Positions 11,573 through 24,665 are shown, counted from the first letter of the stretch. The stretch: DNA of 64,000 nucleotides from Branchipolynoe longqiensis (GCA_030323885.1 CM059191.1:1426001-1490000), one strand, 5' to 3'. The notes: generated from the sequence alone by a model not told the origin. A program made the numbers and translations.

Positions 11573-12592
11573 ATGCCTTTCGCCGCCCGTGGTCGAGGCC
11601 GCCCCGCTGGCCGCAGAAGCAGCAGAAAGGCGCCCAGGAGCACAGCTGACTCCGCCTCCACAACACCCGTCTCGGCGTCACCCCGCCGATCTTCAACAGA
11701 AGCCGCGGAGCGATGGGCCGCCTCCATCCTCAGCCTCAGTTGACTCCCACGCCAGCATGCTCGAACGGCTCATCATTGCCCACCGGCCACCCCGCCTCCA
11801 GCTCCCGGCGCCGGCCCCCGCTGCAGCATCCGGGGCCTATGCCTACCCCCCCGCCACCCACGGCGACATATTCTCCACAGACAGCCACCGCCCGTCATCA
11901 GGAGTATCGCCGCCATGCCAGGAATTGGAGTCCGGTGGGGATGCACCCCCCCACCCCGGCTGCCGACCCCACGATGCCTGCGCTCCACCACCCAACAGTC
12001 CACACGCCCACCTCTGCAGCCGACGTCGTCCGAGAGATCCTCGTCTCCGCCAATGCCCACCACAGCATTGCACGGAAAGGTATTCCCAGCAATTCTATAT
12101 TCCCTTATGATCTGATAGAGCGAGGGCCCAAGGGTAAGCCAGTGAAGAGGGGTGAGGCAACTAAGGAAAAGTATAGTCTAGCTCCTATCCCTCTGACTTT
12201 ATCCCCGGCCTCTCTCACCACATCCTCACCGTTCTCCAGGACAACCTAACTGTTCCCTGACGTACCACCTGGCGCTATTCCGAGACCATCTTCACTTGGA
12301 GGCTGACCCTCGGATGCCACGACCCCATCACCATTAACGCCCTCCGCCTCGAGGCCCTCAGTATCAGCGCCACCTCTAGTGCAGCCTCGCGAGCCGCCAA
12401 GCCGGCCCGCGCCAAGGCCTCCACATGCGCGTCGGCCGCCGAACCCCAGACCCCCTACACCAGAGCAGCTTACGGCATCCCCTGCACCACCTGGAACCGT
12501 GACCCAGACACGTGTGAGCCCTCAGCAAGACAGTGCCATGCCTGCGCCTACTGCGCCAACATCCAGTGCATTCTCACTACACACATTTAGGT
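11573..12592 (+). pseudogene. DIRS-like copy 1 Gag, frameshifted
   Basis: The ATG at 11573 gives MPFAARGRGRPAGRRSS, parallel to the intact gag of copy 2 (MPRGRGNGRKG...). A core segment (SAADVVREILVSANAHHS, then IFPYDLIERGPKGKPVKRG) lies in another frame at 12000-12160. A C/H cluster (PCTTWNRDPDTCE, HACAYCAN) follows at 12475-12580. Segments are spread over all three frames, so no functional protein is possible. By comparison with copy 2 the role is the structural, RNA-binding protein of the element. Confidence 0.75.
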
Positions 12593-13194
12593 GGTGTGTT
12601 ATACCAAAAGGAACCATGAGTGCACTATCATGGAGGGGACGTCAGCAGATTTTTGATCCGCCAAAGGCACCGCCCCTCGTGCCGCCAGGACAAGACACAA
12701 CAACACCCCGACACCCCAGTGACATCACAGTCCTGCAGCCGCCACATCCACCCAAATATCATCACTCAAGCCCAGGCCTGTTAACGGGCCCGCCCCCGGA
12801 AGACTGCCAGTAGACACCCTGGCAACCGCCAAGCCGAAGCCCTCCGGATCTCCCTCACCCGGATGGTCATCAGGTCAGCTTTGAGCCTGCTGCCACCCCC
12901 ACCGCCTCCAGTGACGTCAGCACCAACGCCCCTACCAGCCCCCCGTGACGCTAGCACGCACCCCGCCTCTGGTCCGGCACTGGTCCGCTTCACCCTCGCA
13001 CTCACCCTGCCGCGACTCACCCGCCCCCAAAGACACCACCTACCTCACCCACTTCCCCCGACCTCAGCTCCTCTCCCATCAGCGATGACGAAGACCACCT
13101 AGCAGGCCTCGACGCACACCTCGCCGCTGGCCCCGGACCTCGTCACTCACACACGGCCGCATCCTTGTCGTCCCCGTTATCCACAACACCCTTC

Positions 13195-15213
13195 CTGCCA
13201 CCCCCGCCTGCGGCACAACCCCCGAGGAGTACGGGCCCACCCTCCTCTGCATATGGCCCCATACCTCCAGCGAGGCCTACCCTGGCTTCATGGACACATA
13301 CAAGACCCTCTGGGATGTGGGCCTCCCTAATTTTTTGGCTGCCCGCATCCCCCTCCCTTCCTGCCTCAACGCCCCCGAGTGGCTGGCCTGCCTCTGTGAC
13401 TACCCAGACCACGAGCTCACTGACTTCCTCGACTTCGGCTTCCCTGCCAACTACTCGCCAGAGACCCCTCCAGTGGAAACCTACAACAACCACTGGGAAG
13501 CCCACAAGCACGAGGCCCACTTCCAGGAATTCATTGCCACCGAGCTGGGCCACGGCGCCCTCGCGGGGCCCTTCCACGTCCCCCCTTTCACTCCATAGGC
13601 CCAGGTATTCCCCATAATGACCCGGCCCAAGTTTGACCCTGAATTGTTCGTTTGTTTGTTGTTTTACGTCCTAGCAACATCTAAGGTCATATCAGGACGG
13701 GTACCGACTTGTGACAGTGCGCACTCATGGCCACTTTATAGTGCTGCCCCACTGGAAGACCAGGCCGCCAGCAACATGACCTGATATCCCACTCAGTCAC
13801 ATTATCCTGGCACTGAGCCAACCAGTCCTTGCCCTATCCTAATAATGCTGAGCGCCAGGCTAGGAAGTGACAAGTATAAATTTTTAAGTCATTGGTTTGA
13901 CTCGACCAGGGTTCGAACACACGACCCCACGATCCCCCAACGGGAAAACGGCGGGTCATCGTTGACCTCTCCTACCCACCGGGCCGGAGCGTCAATGCAG
14001 GGGTACCTCACCTCAAATTCCTCGGCAGACCCCATGCTTACAAGCTTCCCTGCATCACCGACATGAACCCCAGCCTCCACTGGGAAGGCACAGGGGCCTA
14101 CATGTGGATGGCCGACATCTCCAGGACCTACCAGCAACTTCGTGCCGACCCTCTGGCCTGCCCAATCTACTCCATAACCCTGGATGGAGCCCTCTACGTA
14201 GACCTGGCCCTCCCATTTCGAAGCAACTCCTCGGGGGCGGCCTGTGTCTGGTTCATGGCTGCCCTCGCATGTATCCTCCAGCGTGAGGGTTACCATACCC
14301 TCATCTACGTAGATGACTATATCGGATGTGAGTGCACCTACTTGAAGGCCTGCCAGGCCTTCGATGACTTCATTGCCCTCGCAGCTAGCCTTGGCCTAGA
14401 CGTGGCCCCAGCAAAATGCCACCCCCGGCTGTCTGCTTCACCTGGCTTGGACAGCGAGGTCATGATGGTTCGGATTGCGCCAGCCAAGGTCGAAGCTGTC
14501 ATCACCGACTGCGAGGCCTGAGTCGCCCACCGGACCCTCAGGCGCCGTGAGCTGCAAAGCATCCTCGGGTGCCTTAATTACGTCGGCAGCTGCGTGCTCC
14601 CGGCCCGCAAATTCATGGCCCGTCTCCTCGCTGCCCACCGGATCTGCTATGGCACAGCCTTTTTTAACCTCAGGGAAGAGGCCTGCCACAACCTGCGGTG
14701 GTTCGCCCTCTATGGGCGTGCCTCCAATGGTCTCTACCTCCACCGCAAGCCTGAGGTCAGGAGCGTCGTCATTGAGTGCGACTCCTGCCTCAGTGGGGGG
14801 GCGGGGCCTTCTCCCCTGAGGCATACTCTCCCGGGCCTACAGCAACAGCTTCCAGGCCCGGTTCGTGAACATCCACAAACTCGAGGCGGTCAACCTGGTC
14901 ATAGCCCATTGGGTCCTCCTCCCCAAGGACGTTGCGGACACAACAGTGGTAGTCAACACCCACAACATGGCCTCGACCTCATCCCTCGAGTCTGGCCGTG
15001 CCCGCGACCCCACCCTTGGGACCTGCAACAAGAACTCTGGCTCCTCGCAGAGAGCGGCCCTTTCACCCTCTCCATCGTCCACAAGCCTGGTGCCTCCCTC
15101 TTCCTGGCCGACACCCTCAGGTATCTGAGGTAGTCCGCAATGAGGTTGCCAGACTCAGTCTAACCCGCCTCGACCCCTGCCACGATGAGTTCCCCTACAA
15201 CCCTGGTCTTTAA
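13195..15213 (+). pseudogene. DIRS-like copy 1 reverse transcriptase and RNase H, interrupted
   Basis: The RT N-terminal part (GLPNFLAARIPLP, FLDFGFPANYSPE, HGALAGPF) lies at 13320-13590. A reverse-oriented SINE follows (13640-13945). The RT then resumes with DLSYPPGRSVN, GAYMWMADISRTYQQLRADP and the catalytic YVDDYIG at about 14310, and ends near 14520. The RNase H region includes ECDSCLSGG (14776) and the linker VHKPGASLFLADTLR, a worn form of the ADALSR motif. It ends at 15213. There are several frame changes. This arrangement (RT plus RNase H, no aspartic protease, followed by a YR) is typical of DIRS/Ngaro-type elements. Confidence 0.85.
13640..13945 (-). repeat. SINE inserted in DIRS-like copy 1 RT
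   Basis: A nearly full SINE lies in reverse orientation: the tail tttgtttgttgttttacgtc is at the left and box B (reverse of gggttcgaacacacg) near 13905-13925. Copy 3 of the DIRS-like element (46013-46055) shows the uninterrupted coding sequence across this point, so the insertion is secondary. Confidence 0.85.
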
Positions 15214-16192
15214 TTCCAGGATTCTCCGCCGACGAGGTTGCTGCCGTCAACAGTCTGTGCCTCGCCACCCTCACTTCCTCCGCCTGGCACAACCGGCCTC
15301 ACAACCTGGCACAACCTGGCACAACCTCGCCTGCGTCAAGTACATGGTGGCCCACAACCGCGCCCCCCTCTCGCCCTCGGACTTCGACGTCGCAGCTTAC
15401 ACGGCCTTGCTTTACGCTGCCTCCGCCGCTCTGGCCTCCATCAAGTACTCCATGGGTGGAAGCAGCAGGCGGCGACCCCTCCGCCTTCGGATCATGCCTC
15501 GCCCGAGATGTTTGCTGAGGTGGAGAACATTCCTCAGTCCACGTCCCCCGGCCGGCCCCACCGCTCACACCCATGCAGCTGGCAGCCGTGATCCACTACC
15601 TCGCCTCCACCGGGCCCTTGGGCATCATCCCTCGGGCCACCCTCCTCGGATACTTCGCAATGCTGCAGCAGTCCAATCTGCTGTCACCCTCCTCCGGGGA
15701 GTGGGGCGGACCGCACACCATCACCCGAGGAGACGTCGCCCCAGCGGTCAGCGGGTGCCTCTCACCATCCTGACCTCACAGACCCTCGCGATGCCCTCGG
15801 ATGCCGTGGCCCTGTTCATCCCAGCCTCCCCAGGGTCTGCCCTATGCCCCGTGGCAGCCTGGTTGGCCTTTGGTCCCCCTGGTTCCCACTGACCAGGATG
15901 ACCTGGCCTTCCTGCTGCCCTCGGGCCGCCCTCTGGATCCTCGCACCCTCACCGCGATCCTGTGCTCAGCTCTCCGTCCCCTCGCCAGATTCCTTCACCC
16001 TCCACGGCATAGGCCGTGGAGCAGCGTGGACCTGCCAATGCGCCGGCATTCCCCTCACGGACATAAAGGCACAGGGAACATGGACCTCAGGCGCAATCTA
16101 TGCCTACATCCCTCGCCTCGCCCCAGCTGGAGCCCCTCAAGCCCTCTCTTCTCTTTCGGTGGAGGGCTCTTCCGGCTCTCTCCTCCCTAACC
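15214..16192 (+). pseudogene. DIRS-like copy 1 tyrosine recombinase, frame-broken
   Basis: The N-terminal SAM-like part (PPSDFDVAAYTALLYAASAAL, 15360-15440) is followed by the catalytic domain (FAMLQQSNLLSPSSGEWG near 15655, SDAVALFIPASPGSALCPVAAW near 15795) and the C-terminal box near 16000-16110 (LHGIGRGAAWTCQCAG, then AQGTWTSGAIYAYIPR). The expected HxxR active-site arginine is replaced by glycine (HGIG at 16003-16014), with an Arg one position later. The catalytic tyrosine region AYIP is kept. Frames change several times. Confidence 0.8.
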
Positions 16193-16270
16193 TCTCATCA
16201 TCGTATGTGCCACTTCACTGCTTCAAAGCATGGTAAATGAGTAGATAAATAAAAACTGCTGTATCATTAT

Positions 16271-16894
16271 CATAGAACATCTATGCCATAATCTAGGTCA
16301 AAGCAATCTCATATACCACAGAGTGTAAATAAAGGAAAGATGATGTAAGCAGTGTTAAATAAGTATGCTGGTGAATTTCAAATAACATAAACTCTGTCGA
16401 ATTTGAGTGGTTTTACATCTAAAACACAGCCATATTAGGGAAATGACAGTTTTGATTGAACAGCCAAAGTGACGAAGACAGAAAATGCAAATATCCATGG
16501 TTTTGCCACTGTATGTATATGTCCAATGGTTGAAAAATATTAGGAATAAATAAATAAGTAAATAACTAACTAAACAAATAAATCCCACAGAATTGTTATA
16601 TTATATTACTATTAGCTGCGTTAACTGGTTACTTCTACTAACTATGCAATGCACATGTTGGGGTAATCTAGGATGTAAATATAAATACTCAATGTCTCTC
16701 TAGGGTTTGCAGATTGAATAGGCAAAGACGAAGAGAAAGGCTTGAAGAGGGGTAAAGTAATTTAAACTAGCATGGTGATAGCGGTAGCGAAGAGGTAGTT
16801 TGACATATTGTAAGGTCGTGGTTGGGCAGTAGTATAGAGAGGACTGATATGGGTCCATATTACGTAATCGTCCCGCATCAGAGGACCGACGCGG
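16271..16894. other. AT-rich stretch without recognised features
   Basis: No gene or named repeat. The short string agtagtatagagaggactga near 16828 recurs with changes near 60247, so part of it is probably old repeat sequence. Confidence 0.4.
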
Positions 16895-17345
16895 TACAAT
16901 GACCTTAGATGACCCATTGCATGTTTGCACCGTGGGACAATGGGAATCAGTGACCTGAGATGACCCATTGCATGTTTGCATCCTTTTTGACTGGAATGAT
17001 AACGTCACTGTTCAGGTTGAACTCATTTGACCTTTTTGACTGGAATGATGACGTCACTGTTCAGGTTCTACCCATTGCATGTTTGCAGGATTTTAGGTTG
17101 AACTGATTTGACCTTTTTGACTGGAATGATGACGTCACTGTTCTACCTTGCAGGACGACCATCGGTTTTTGATTGAACTCATTTGACCTTCGCTTGCAGG
17201 ATGGACAGATGTTTTTGATTGAACTCATTTGACCTTTTTTGACTGGATTGATGACGTCATGTTTCTGGTTGAACTTCGCTTGCAGGATGATTATCTGTTT
17301 TTTGCTCGGTTTGATTTAACCTTTGTTTGACTGGAATGATGACGC
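16895..17345. repeat. Imperfect tandem cluster with TGACGTCA cores
   Basis: The unit tttgactggaatgatgacgt followed by cactgttc recurs with changes at about 16986, 17036, 17117, 17236 and 17326. The first and last have altered cores (TAACGTCA and TGACGCCA), and three keep the palindrome TGACGTCA. Units are separated by related fillers (gttgaactcatttgacc, cttgcaggatg). A second short motif, gacccattgcatgtttgca, occurs at about 16912 and 16961, with a partial copy near 17069. It lies just left of the Polinton. Confidence 0.75.
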
Positions 17346-17737
17346 CACCATTCCAGTCAGAGTTTTCCAGTCAGAGTTTTCTTGATGATTCAAACTCATT
17401 CAGTCAGTCAAGAACCCCACCATCTCCCACCATCACTTCAACCTCAAGCAAGTATTCAATATGAATGAATAATAATATATGAAAGATTACAATGGAGAAG
17501 CAACAGGTGTGTGTACTCAGTTTTATTTATTTATATAAAATATACATATAATTTCATAATTTCGATTTTCGAATTTCAATAGAAATAATAAAATGAAAGA
17601 GTCTATTTTACAATTTTGATAAAATAATAATAATAAAAAAGAATGAACGAATAAAAAAAAAAGTTTTTTCCTTTTCTCTCTCTCTCTCTTCTTTCTTCCC
17701 TCCTTCCTACTATCCTCCATTCAAGCTGAAAATAGAA

Positions 17738-17770
17738 GAAGAAGAAGAAGAAGAAGAAGAAGAAGAAGAA
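17738..17770. repeat. (GAA)n microsatellite
   Basis: A run of about eleven gaa units upstream of the Polinton polymerase, in AT-rich sequence that shows no other feature. Confidence 0.9.
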
Positions 17771-18924
17771 AAAAAATTACTATTTACTATGAAATTGTTA
17801 TTTATTTATTTTCAGAGACATTCATGCGCCACATGCTCAAAGATTTTTACTTCCGATTCCGGTTTGCGGAAGCATCACTCCAGAGTATACGCATGTCGCG
17901 CATCACTACGACCGCTCACTTGCAATCTTGCTAGGACGAAGAAGACATGAGAATAGATGCACTTCCAGAATCGAATCACGATCTCGATCACGATCACCTT
18001 CACGTTCACGATCTCGATCACGTTCGCGCTCGAAATCGCAATCAGCTGCTGTTGTTGATTCTACTACTACTACTACTTTCAACACTTTCAAGTGTGGAGA
18101 GTGTGAAATCAGATTTTCTCATATGAGAGATTTATTGAGACATATGAAGATACATAGAATTCAATGTTCTCTATGCTCAGAAATTTTGGAGAATAGTAGA
18201 ATTCTTAATAGACATATGCGATTACAACATGGGAATTATATTTCTACTCCCGCTGCATCAACATCATCAGCATCTTCTACTGCTGCTTTTTCCTCTCCAC
18301 ATTTCAGGAAAGATGAAAATGTTGAATTATATGCTAATGATGATGTTACTAGTAAAAGGCACATCGTTTCAAAGAATAGCAATATTTCTTGCATAGATTG
18401 TGGTAAACGCTTTCCATCATGGAGACATTTGATCTCACATAGATGGATTCACGCTTCAGGAGAATCATCTCCGCATCAAGAACCTTGGGTTACAGATTCT
18501 AATATTCTCCCACCTTGGGGTGAGGGAGAGGACATTGTCATTCCATTACGTCTGCTTTATATGGAAAATCGCAACACTATTTTAGCTCCTCACATCATGG
18601 GAAAAGTTAGAGGAATCTATAACTTCCCTATTCCCGATTTCACTCGGGATACCTCATTGATAGAAGAACATCTTTGTTCTATTTATGAGATAGAAAAAAC
18701 TTCATTTAAGATTAACTTTGCTTTTGGAATAATTTTGAAATCGATTGAAACCGCTGAATATCGTTATTTCACAGCTTATTTTAATTCAACAATTTTTTAT
18801 TTTCCCCGCTCTGTTAATAATCACGCTAATCTATTAGCATTATTTGATTTTATTAGAAAAATAGATGTAGAGTGAATTATTCAGTCGATGGGTGAAAATT
18901 CCAAATGGTGTAAAGTTTACATTA

Positions 18925-19325
<401 letters not shown>

Positions 19326-20394
19326 TTTGTTGTTAATTATTATGTTTTCAGAAAATCCTTTGTTATTGGGAGAGCGAATGATGTTCCGGATTACATTCAT
19401 GCAAAGAGATCTATCAGATCCTTTTCGAAAATTAGTAACAATAATAATCTATGTTTTTTTCACTGTTTAGCTCATCATACAGAGAAGAACTTTCAAAAGA
19501 TGCAAAAGCTTTCTCAGAAATTATGTGATGAATGGTTGTTCTTCTGTAATTCACAATGGATATCTTTTCAGAAGACTAAGAAGAGAAAGTTTGAAGGTGT
19601 CAGATTAGAAGATATTCCAACATTGGAGTGTTGTTTTAATATTAGTATAAATGTTTACTCATTTCAAGAAGATGATACATGTATTTCTCTTTATTCCTCT
19701 CAATTTTCTACTGCTTCTGAAGACCTCAATCTAAATCTTTCCAATTCTCATTTTGGATATATCTCTAGTATGGAGTTGTATGCTAGTAAATATGCTTGTA
19801 GGAATTGTGATAAACTTTTTTGTTTTAAGACAGGAGTTGTAAAGCATGAGAAAGTATGCACAAATAAGGTTAGATTTATATATCCGGGAGGGATGTATTC
19901 TCCTTCAAAAACTATCTTTGATGACTTGCGTGATAGTTTAAATATAGATTGTGAACAACATTTACAAAACTTTCCTTGGTTTGCGGTATACAATCTTGAA
20001 TGTTTACTTCCTGAAAAACCTCTTCACCAGGAAAGAGAAGTAAATGAAAGTGGTGATGATGAGATTGATGATGATGATGATGATGAGATTGATGAAGCTA
20101 ATGCGAATGAGCAAAGAAATTTAAGGTGGTGTATAGAGCATAAACCCATTTGTGTTAGCATATCTTCAAACATTCCCGGTTATCTAGAACCCAAATGCAT
20201 CAGTGAAGAAGATTTAAAAACATTACTTTCTAAGATGGAGATTTATTTGAGTGAAATACAGGATGCGATGAAAATATTATCAAAAACATGATGGAAAGCA
20301 ATTCATAGGAGGTTAAATGAGTTATTTATTTCCTATAATTCACCTTCAAGTGCTTACATCCCTATTGTGAGAGTTAGAGAGAGTGAGGGAGATG

Positions 20395-20640
20395 TTATCA
20401 ATGACGTTGATATCAATGATGAGCTTGATATCAATGATGAGGTTGATATCAATGATGACATTGATATCAATGATGATGATGCTGATATCAATGATGACAT
20501 TGATATCAATGATGATCTTGATAACAATGATGAAGATGAAGATGATGGTAATGATGATGATGTTGATGATGATGATGCGGGAGAGGATTTCAATGATGAT
20601 GATAATGATGATGATGATGATGATGCAAAAGGAGAAGGAG
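20395..20640 (+). repeat. Acidic minisatellite (GATATCAATGATGA-type units) within PolB
   Basis: About ten units of gatatcaatgatga with variations, in frame, encode repeats of D-I-N-D-D/E, followed by an Asp/Glu/Gly-rich run. It lies between exonuclease motifs I and II of the polymerase, where related polymerases have a short linker. Confidence 0.9.
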
Positions 20641-23370
20641 AAGGAGAAAATCTGTTTGACTCACCCATAGCAAAGACATTTATTGGAGACGACTACTCCG
20701 CCGATTCAATGCGCGCTGAAAAGATAAGATTGCGAATATTGAAATCTATAGAAAAGTTAAAGGAACGGTTTGAGACATATTGCTATTGTCTTCCTTGTTT
20801 AGGTTTCAACTCCAGTAGGTATGACCTTCCAGCTGTGCGAGCTTCATTTGCAAAGCACTTCAATCTTGAAAATGAATTGAACTATATTGTTAAAAAAGCA
20901 AATCAATATAGTGCTATTGCAACAAAGAAGTTTGCCTTTTTAGATATCAGTCTTTTTCTTGCAAGTGGAAGTAGCTATTCCAAGTTTCTTGTAGCTTATT
21001 CAGCTCCAGATTTTAAAAGCTATTTACCTTATGAATGGTTAACATCTTTTCAAAACTTTCTCACCCCACTCTTCCTGAATATGAGACTTTTTATTCTAAA
21101 CTCAAAAATGTTAATGTGTTAGAGGAGGAATATATTGAGTGGGAAAAGAAGGGAGATATTGATTCCACCCCGCCTAAGACTGGGCGCATGAAGTATAATG
21201 ATTTACAAATGATCTGGATAGAGAAGGAATGTCAACTTTTCGCGATTTCCTAATTTACTACGCAAATTTAGATACAAAACCGTGTGTCACAGCAGTAGAA
21301 AACATGCTGGCTTTCTATATTTCTTTACATATCGATCCTCTAAAAACATCTATCTCAGCACCAGGTATAGCTCGCAGATTATTATTCCAATCAGCTAAGG
21401 AAAACGAATGCTTCTTTTCAAGTTTTTGTGAACGAGATGCTGATCTATATACCAAAATTAAAACTTGCGCCTTTGGGGGACCAAGTATAATTTTTATAAG
21501 ATATGCTAAGGTGGGAGAGACTTTCCTACGCAATAACCCCGAGAAACCTTGTCGATCTATTCAGGGATATGATTCTAATGCGATGTATTTATATTGCCTC
21601 TCTCAAAAACTCCCAATTTTATTCCCATTTAGACGAAAGTTGGAGAATAACTTTAAACCTCAATGCAACTGGAAACATCTTGATATGTATAAATGGATGA
21701 ATTGGAAATCACAAGAAAGCAATATTAGGATTGAACATAGGCTTAACACTGGAAAAGAGGTGCAGATCGGTCCATATTTTGCTGATGGATACTGTCGAGA
21801 AAACAATACTATCTATGAATATAACGGATGTTGGTTTCATGGACATCCCGCCAGTGAGTGTTCATTTTCTCCTTCCATTAGAAGCTCAATTATCAAATCG
21901 CACAAAGAGAAACATCTACTCACGCTAGCCAGAGAATACTATATTCAACAATGTGGTTTTAATTTGATTACAATATACGAATGTGCATTTAAAAAACTTT
22001 TACAAGAGAATTTGAGTATATAGCAAGCTGCAAATGAAATTCTTCCTCCATTTTATATCAAACATCCTCACAGCATTTCTGTGGAAACTATTTTGATCGC
22101 TGTTGAAAGCGGAGAGCTGACGGGAATGGTGGAAGTAGATATTCACGTTCCTGACCTATGGCCGAAAGGGAAGGAGCAAAAGCTTTCCCCTCAGGAATTC
22201 TTCTCAGAAATGGCTCCTATATTTTGTAATGTAGATATTCCATTTGGTGAGTGGAGTCCCCTGATGCGTCAATTTGCATTTAAAAAAAGCTCGAAAGATC
22301 CTGTTAACACAAGAAGGCTTCTGGTCGGAGGTCTCCGAGGAGAGCGTATTTTGCTCGCTACTAATCTATTGCAATTTTATCTTAAGATGGGGCTTGTGGT
22401 CACAAAGATTTGGGAAGTGATCGAGTGGAGATTAGAATATTGCTTTAGAGGTTTCTGCGAGTTCATTTCTAATGCTCGTAGAGAGGCGGATTCAAACCCC
22501 GATTTTCAAATTAAGGGGGAGACTGCTAAGGTTATGGGGAATGCGAGTTATGGAAGTCTCCTAATGGATAAGTCAAAACATGTCAATGTATCTTATGTGA
22601 GGAGTATTCAGAAGGCGAAGCTAGCTGTTAATTCAAAATTATTAAAAAATATGACTGAACTAGATGATGAAACTTTTGAGATTAAACAGTGCAAACGTTC
22701 AATTCGTTTAGATATTCCTGTTCAATTGGGATTTTTTGTTTTAAATACTGCTAAGTTAGTGCTTCTTCAGTGGTATTATTGCTTTCTAATTAAATTCATT
22801 GATAGAAGTGATTTTGAATTAACGCATTGCGATACAGATAGTTTGTATATGTCTTTTTCTGGTAAAGAGATGATAGATGTTGTAAAACCCGAGAGAAAAA
22901 AAGAATTTTTGAGTATGCTTTATGATCATTGTAATGATTATAATTATTTCAAATGGGAGAACGGTTTCTATTTACCTAGAGATTGTTGTCAAATTCATCG
23001 CAAACATGATAAACGAGAAATTGGAATTTAAAAAAAAGAGTATACAGCAACCACATCCTACTGTTTGAATTCCAAAACCTATCTATTGATTAATGAGTGA
23101 GGGATCGAAAACAGAGGAAAAGGTTTCCTGTAAATCCATTAACAAAAGATGTTTAATGAAGAATCGCACTTCTGCTGAAGAATTTTATGCGAATGCTTTA
23201 TTTCGAAATGAAAGTGGATCAGTTATAAATACAGGTTTTAGAGCTCGACATAATGGAGTTTGGACTTATAAGGAGAGACGAACGGGTTTCACATTTTTTT
23301 ATATTAAGAGACATGTAATGCAAAACGGGATCGATACCACTCCATTGGAAATGATTCTCACACCATGGAA

Positions 23371-23946
23371 AAACTATAACTCTTTCACCATTCCTCAAAC
23401 TAGTTGTTTATCTAATGACTTTCCACTAAAACTTGAAAAGTATGGACTTTGCTTTGGATGTTGCTGGCAGTTATTCTACTATGAAATGGCTATGTTTCAT
23501 GGAAACGAATCTATTGCAATTCGCATTAGCTCTTCAAGTTTCAACACAGCAAAGTTTTTATCTAGAGGGATTTTCCAAAGCAAAAGAAAAAAAGAATGGA
23601 CAAAAGTGTCTAAGAAAAAAATGATTGCTATTCTTAACATGAAATTAATGAAAATCAGAAGTAGAGTGTTGTGCAGTTGCGATCACTTGCTTCAGGTTGC
23701 ACCATTGTTCATCCTGGTGATCGTTATGACAAAAACTGGACTGCAGGAATTAATATGGGGATGAGTGAAATTTCTAATCCAACAGACATGCTTGGATCTA
23801 ATTTTATTGGATGTTTCTGGAGAAAGTTTAAATCAATTGTAGATTCAATCGATTCATCATCAGCTGTGACATCATCATCATCATCTGCAGCATCTTCATC
23901 AACATCATTATCATCTACATCTTCATCTCCATCTTACCATCACTAG
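23371..23946 (+). other. Unrecognised coding remnants between PolB and the ATPase
   Basis: Open stretches in different frames: one runs on from PolB to 23764, one covers 23433-23624 (Lys-rich end), and one covers 23671-23946 with a short conserved-looking start (TIVHPGDRYDKNWTAG) and a Ser/Thr-rich low-complexity tail. None resembles a Polinton protein that I know. A frameshifted small gene is likely. Confidence 0.4.
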
Positions 23947-24026
23947 GCTCATAACTCTCTCCCCTTTCATGAGTATAACATCTCAAAAGCATCATCTCTA
24001 TCATCATAATCATAATCCTCATCAAC

Positions 24027-24665
24027 ATGTCGATTGTTACAATTGAAGATGATAATCAAGCTTTTCAGGGTATGAAATCTCCAGCTACTATTAGCGTGAG
24101 TGGAATCACAGGTAGTGGAAAAACATCATTGATTCATAGGATATTATCCGAACGTCGAACGCTATTTGAGATTCCTGTTGATAAAATTCTCTATTGTTAT
24201 GGAGTTGAGCAACCGTTGTTTGATAAAATGGATGCAGAGCTTACAGATATTAAATTTATGGAGGGCATTCCATCCAAAGAGAAGATCTTTGCTTTTTCTG
24301 ATCTTTCTCAACACAATTTGATTATACTAGATGACTTAAATGAAGAAGTGGTGAATAACTTAGGTGCTCAACATCTAGTTAGTAAGTTTAGTCATCATCG
24401 ACGATGTTCAGTGATTATGGTTAGTCATAATGTTTATGAACAGGGAAAGTGTTCACAAACCATTTCTCTGAATGTTCAATATATGATTATAATGAATAAT
24501 TCGAGAGATATGAGACAAATTCAGCGAGTAGCGTCTCAGACAAATTTGGGTAAACTGCTGTTGGAAAGTTATAAGGATGCTGTTGAGTCTAAAAAATTCA
24601 GATATTTATTGATTTGTCTACACCCACGCGATGTGGTAGATATTTCCGCATCTACTCGTTTGTGA
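24027..24665 (+). CDS. FtsK/HerA-family (A32-like) packaging ATPase
   Basis: 212 residues, complete. Walker A is GITGSGKTS at about residues 27-35; Walker B is LIILDDL at about residues 94-100. A sensor-type VSHN follows at about residues 132-135. In Polintons and related viruses this ATPase pumps genome into capsids. The size (about 210-230 aa) and the position between polymerase and integrase fit. It has no stop or frameshift, in contrast to PolB. The start at 24027 is the first ATG of the open frame, shortly before a conserved-looking FQGMKSP. Confidence 0.92.
   Translation: MSIVTIEDDNQAFQGMKSPATISVSGITGSGKTSLIHRILSERRTLFEIPVDKILYCYGVEQPLFDKMDAELTDIKFMEGIPSKEKIFAFSDLSQHNLIILDDLNEEVVNNLGAQHLVSKFSHHRRCSVIMVSHNVYEQGKCSQTISLNVQYMIIMNNSRDMRQIQRVASQTNLGKLLLESYKDAVESKKFRYLLICLHPRDVVDISASTRL

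Larger units (their letters stand above)
11219..16270 (+). mobile_element. DIRS-like tyrosine-recombinase retrotransposon, copy 1
   Basis: A GC-rich element in an AT-rich background. Its start is set by the hairpin-like GTAATGC-tt-GCATTAC (11219-11234), which recurs at the 5' ends of the copies at 38.08 kb (minus) and 44.39 kb (plus). Order: gag, RT, RNase H, tyrosine recombinase. The 3' end is near GTATCAT at about 16264-16270, matching the RTCAT ends of the other copies. All ORFs are broken, and a SINE interrupts the RT. Confidence 0.8.

Noticed and set aside
12781..13102. Short open frames on both strands in DIRS-like copy 1
   Set aside because: Composition-driven shadows between gag and RT.
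20354..20670. Ser-rich minus-strand and Met-rich plus-strand open frames
   Set aside because: Shadows of the GAT-rich minisatellite in PolB.
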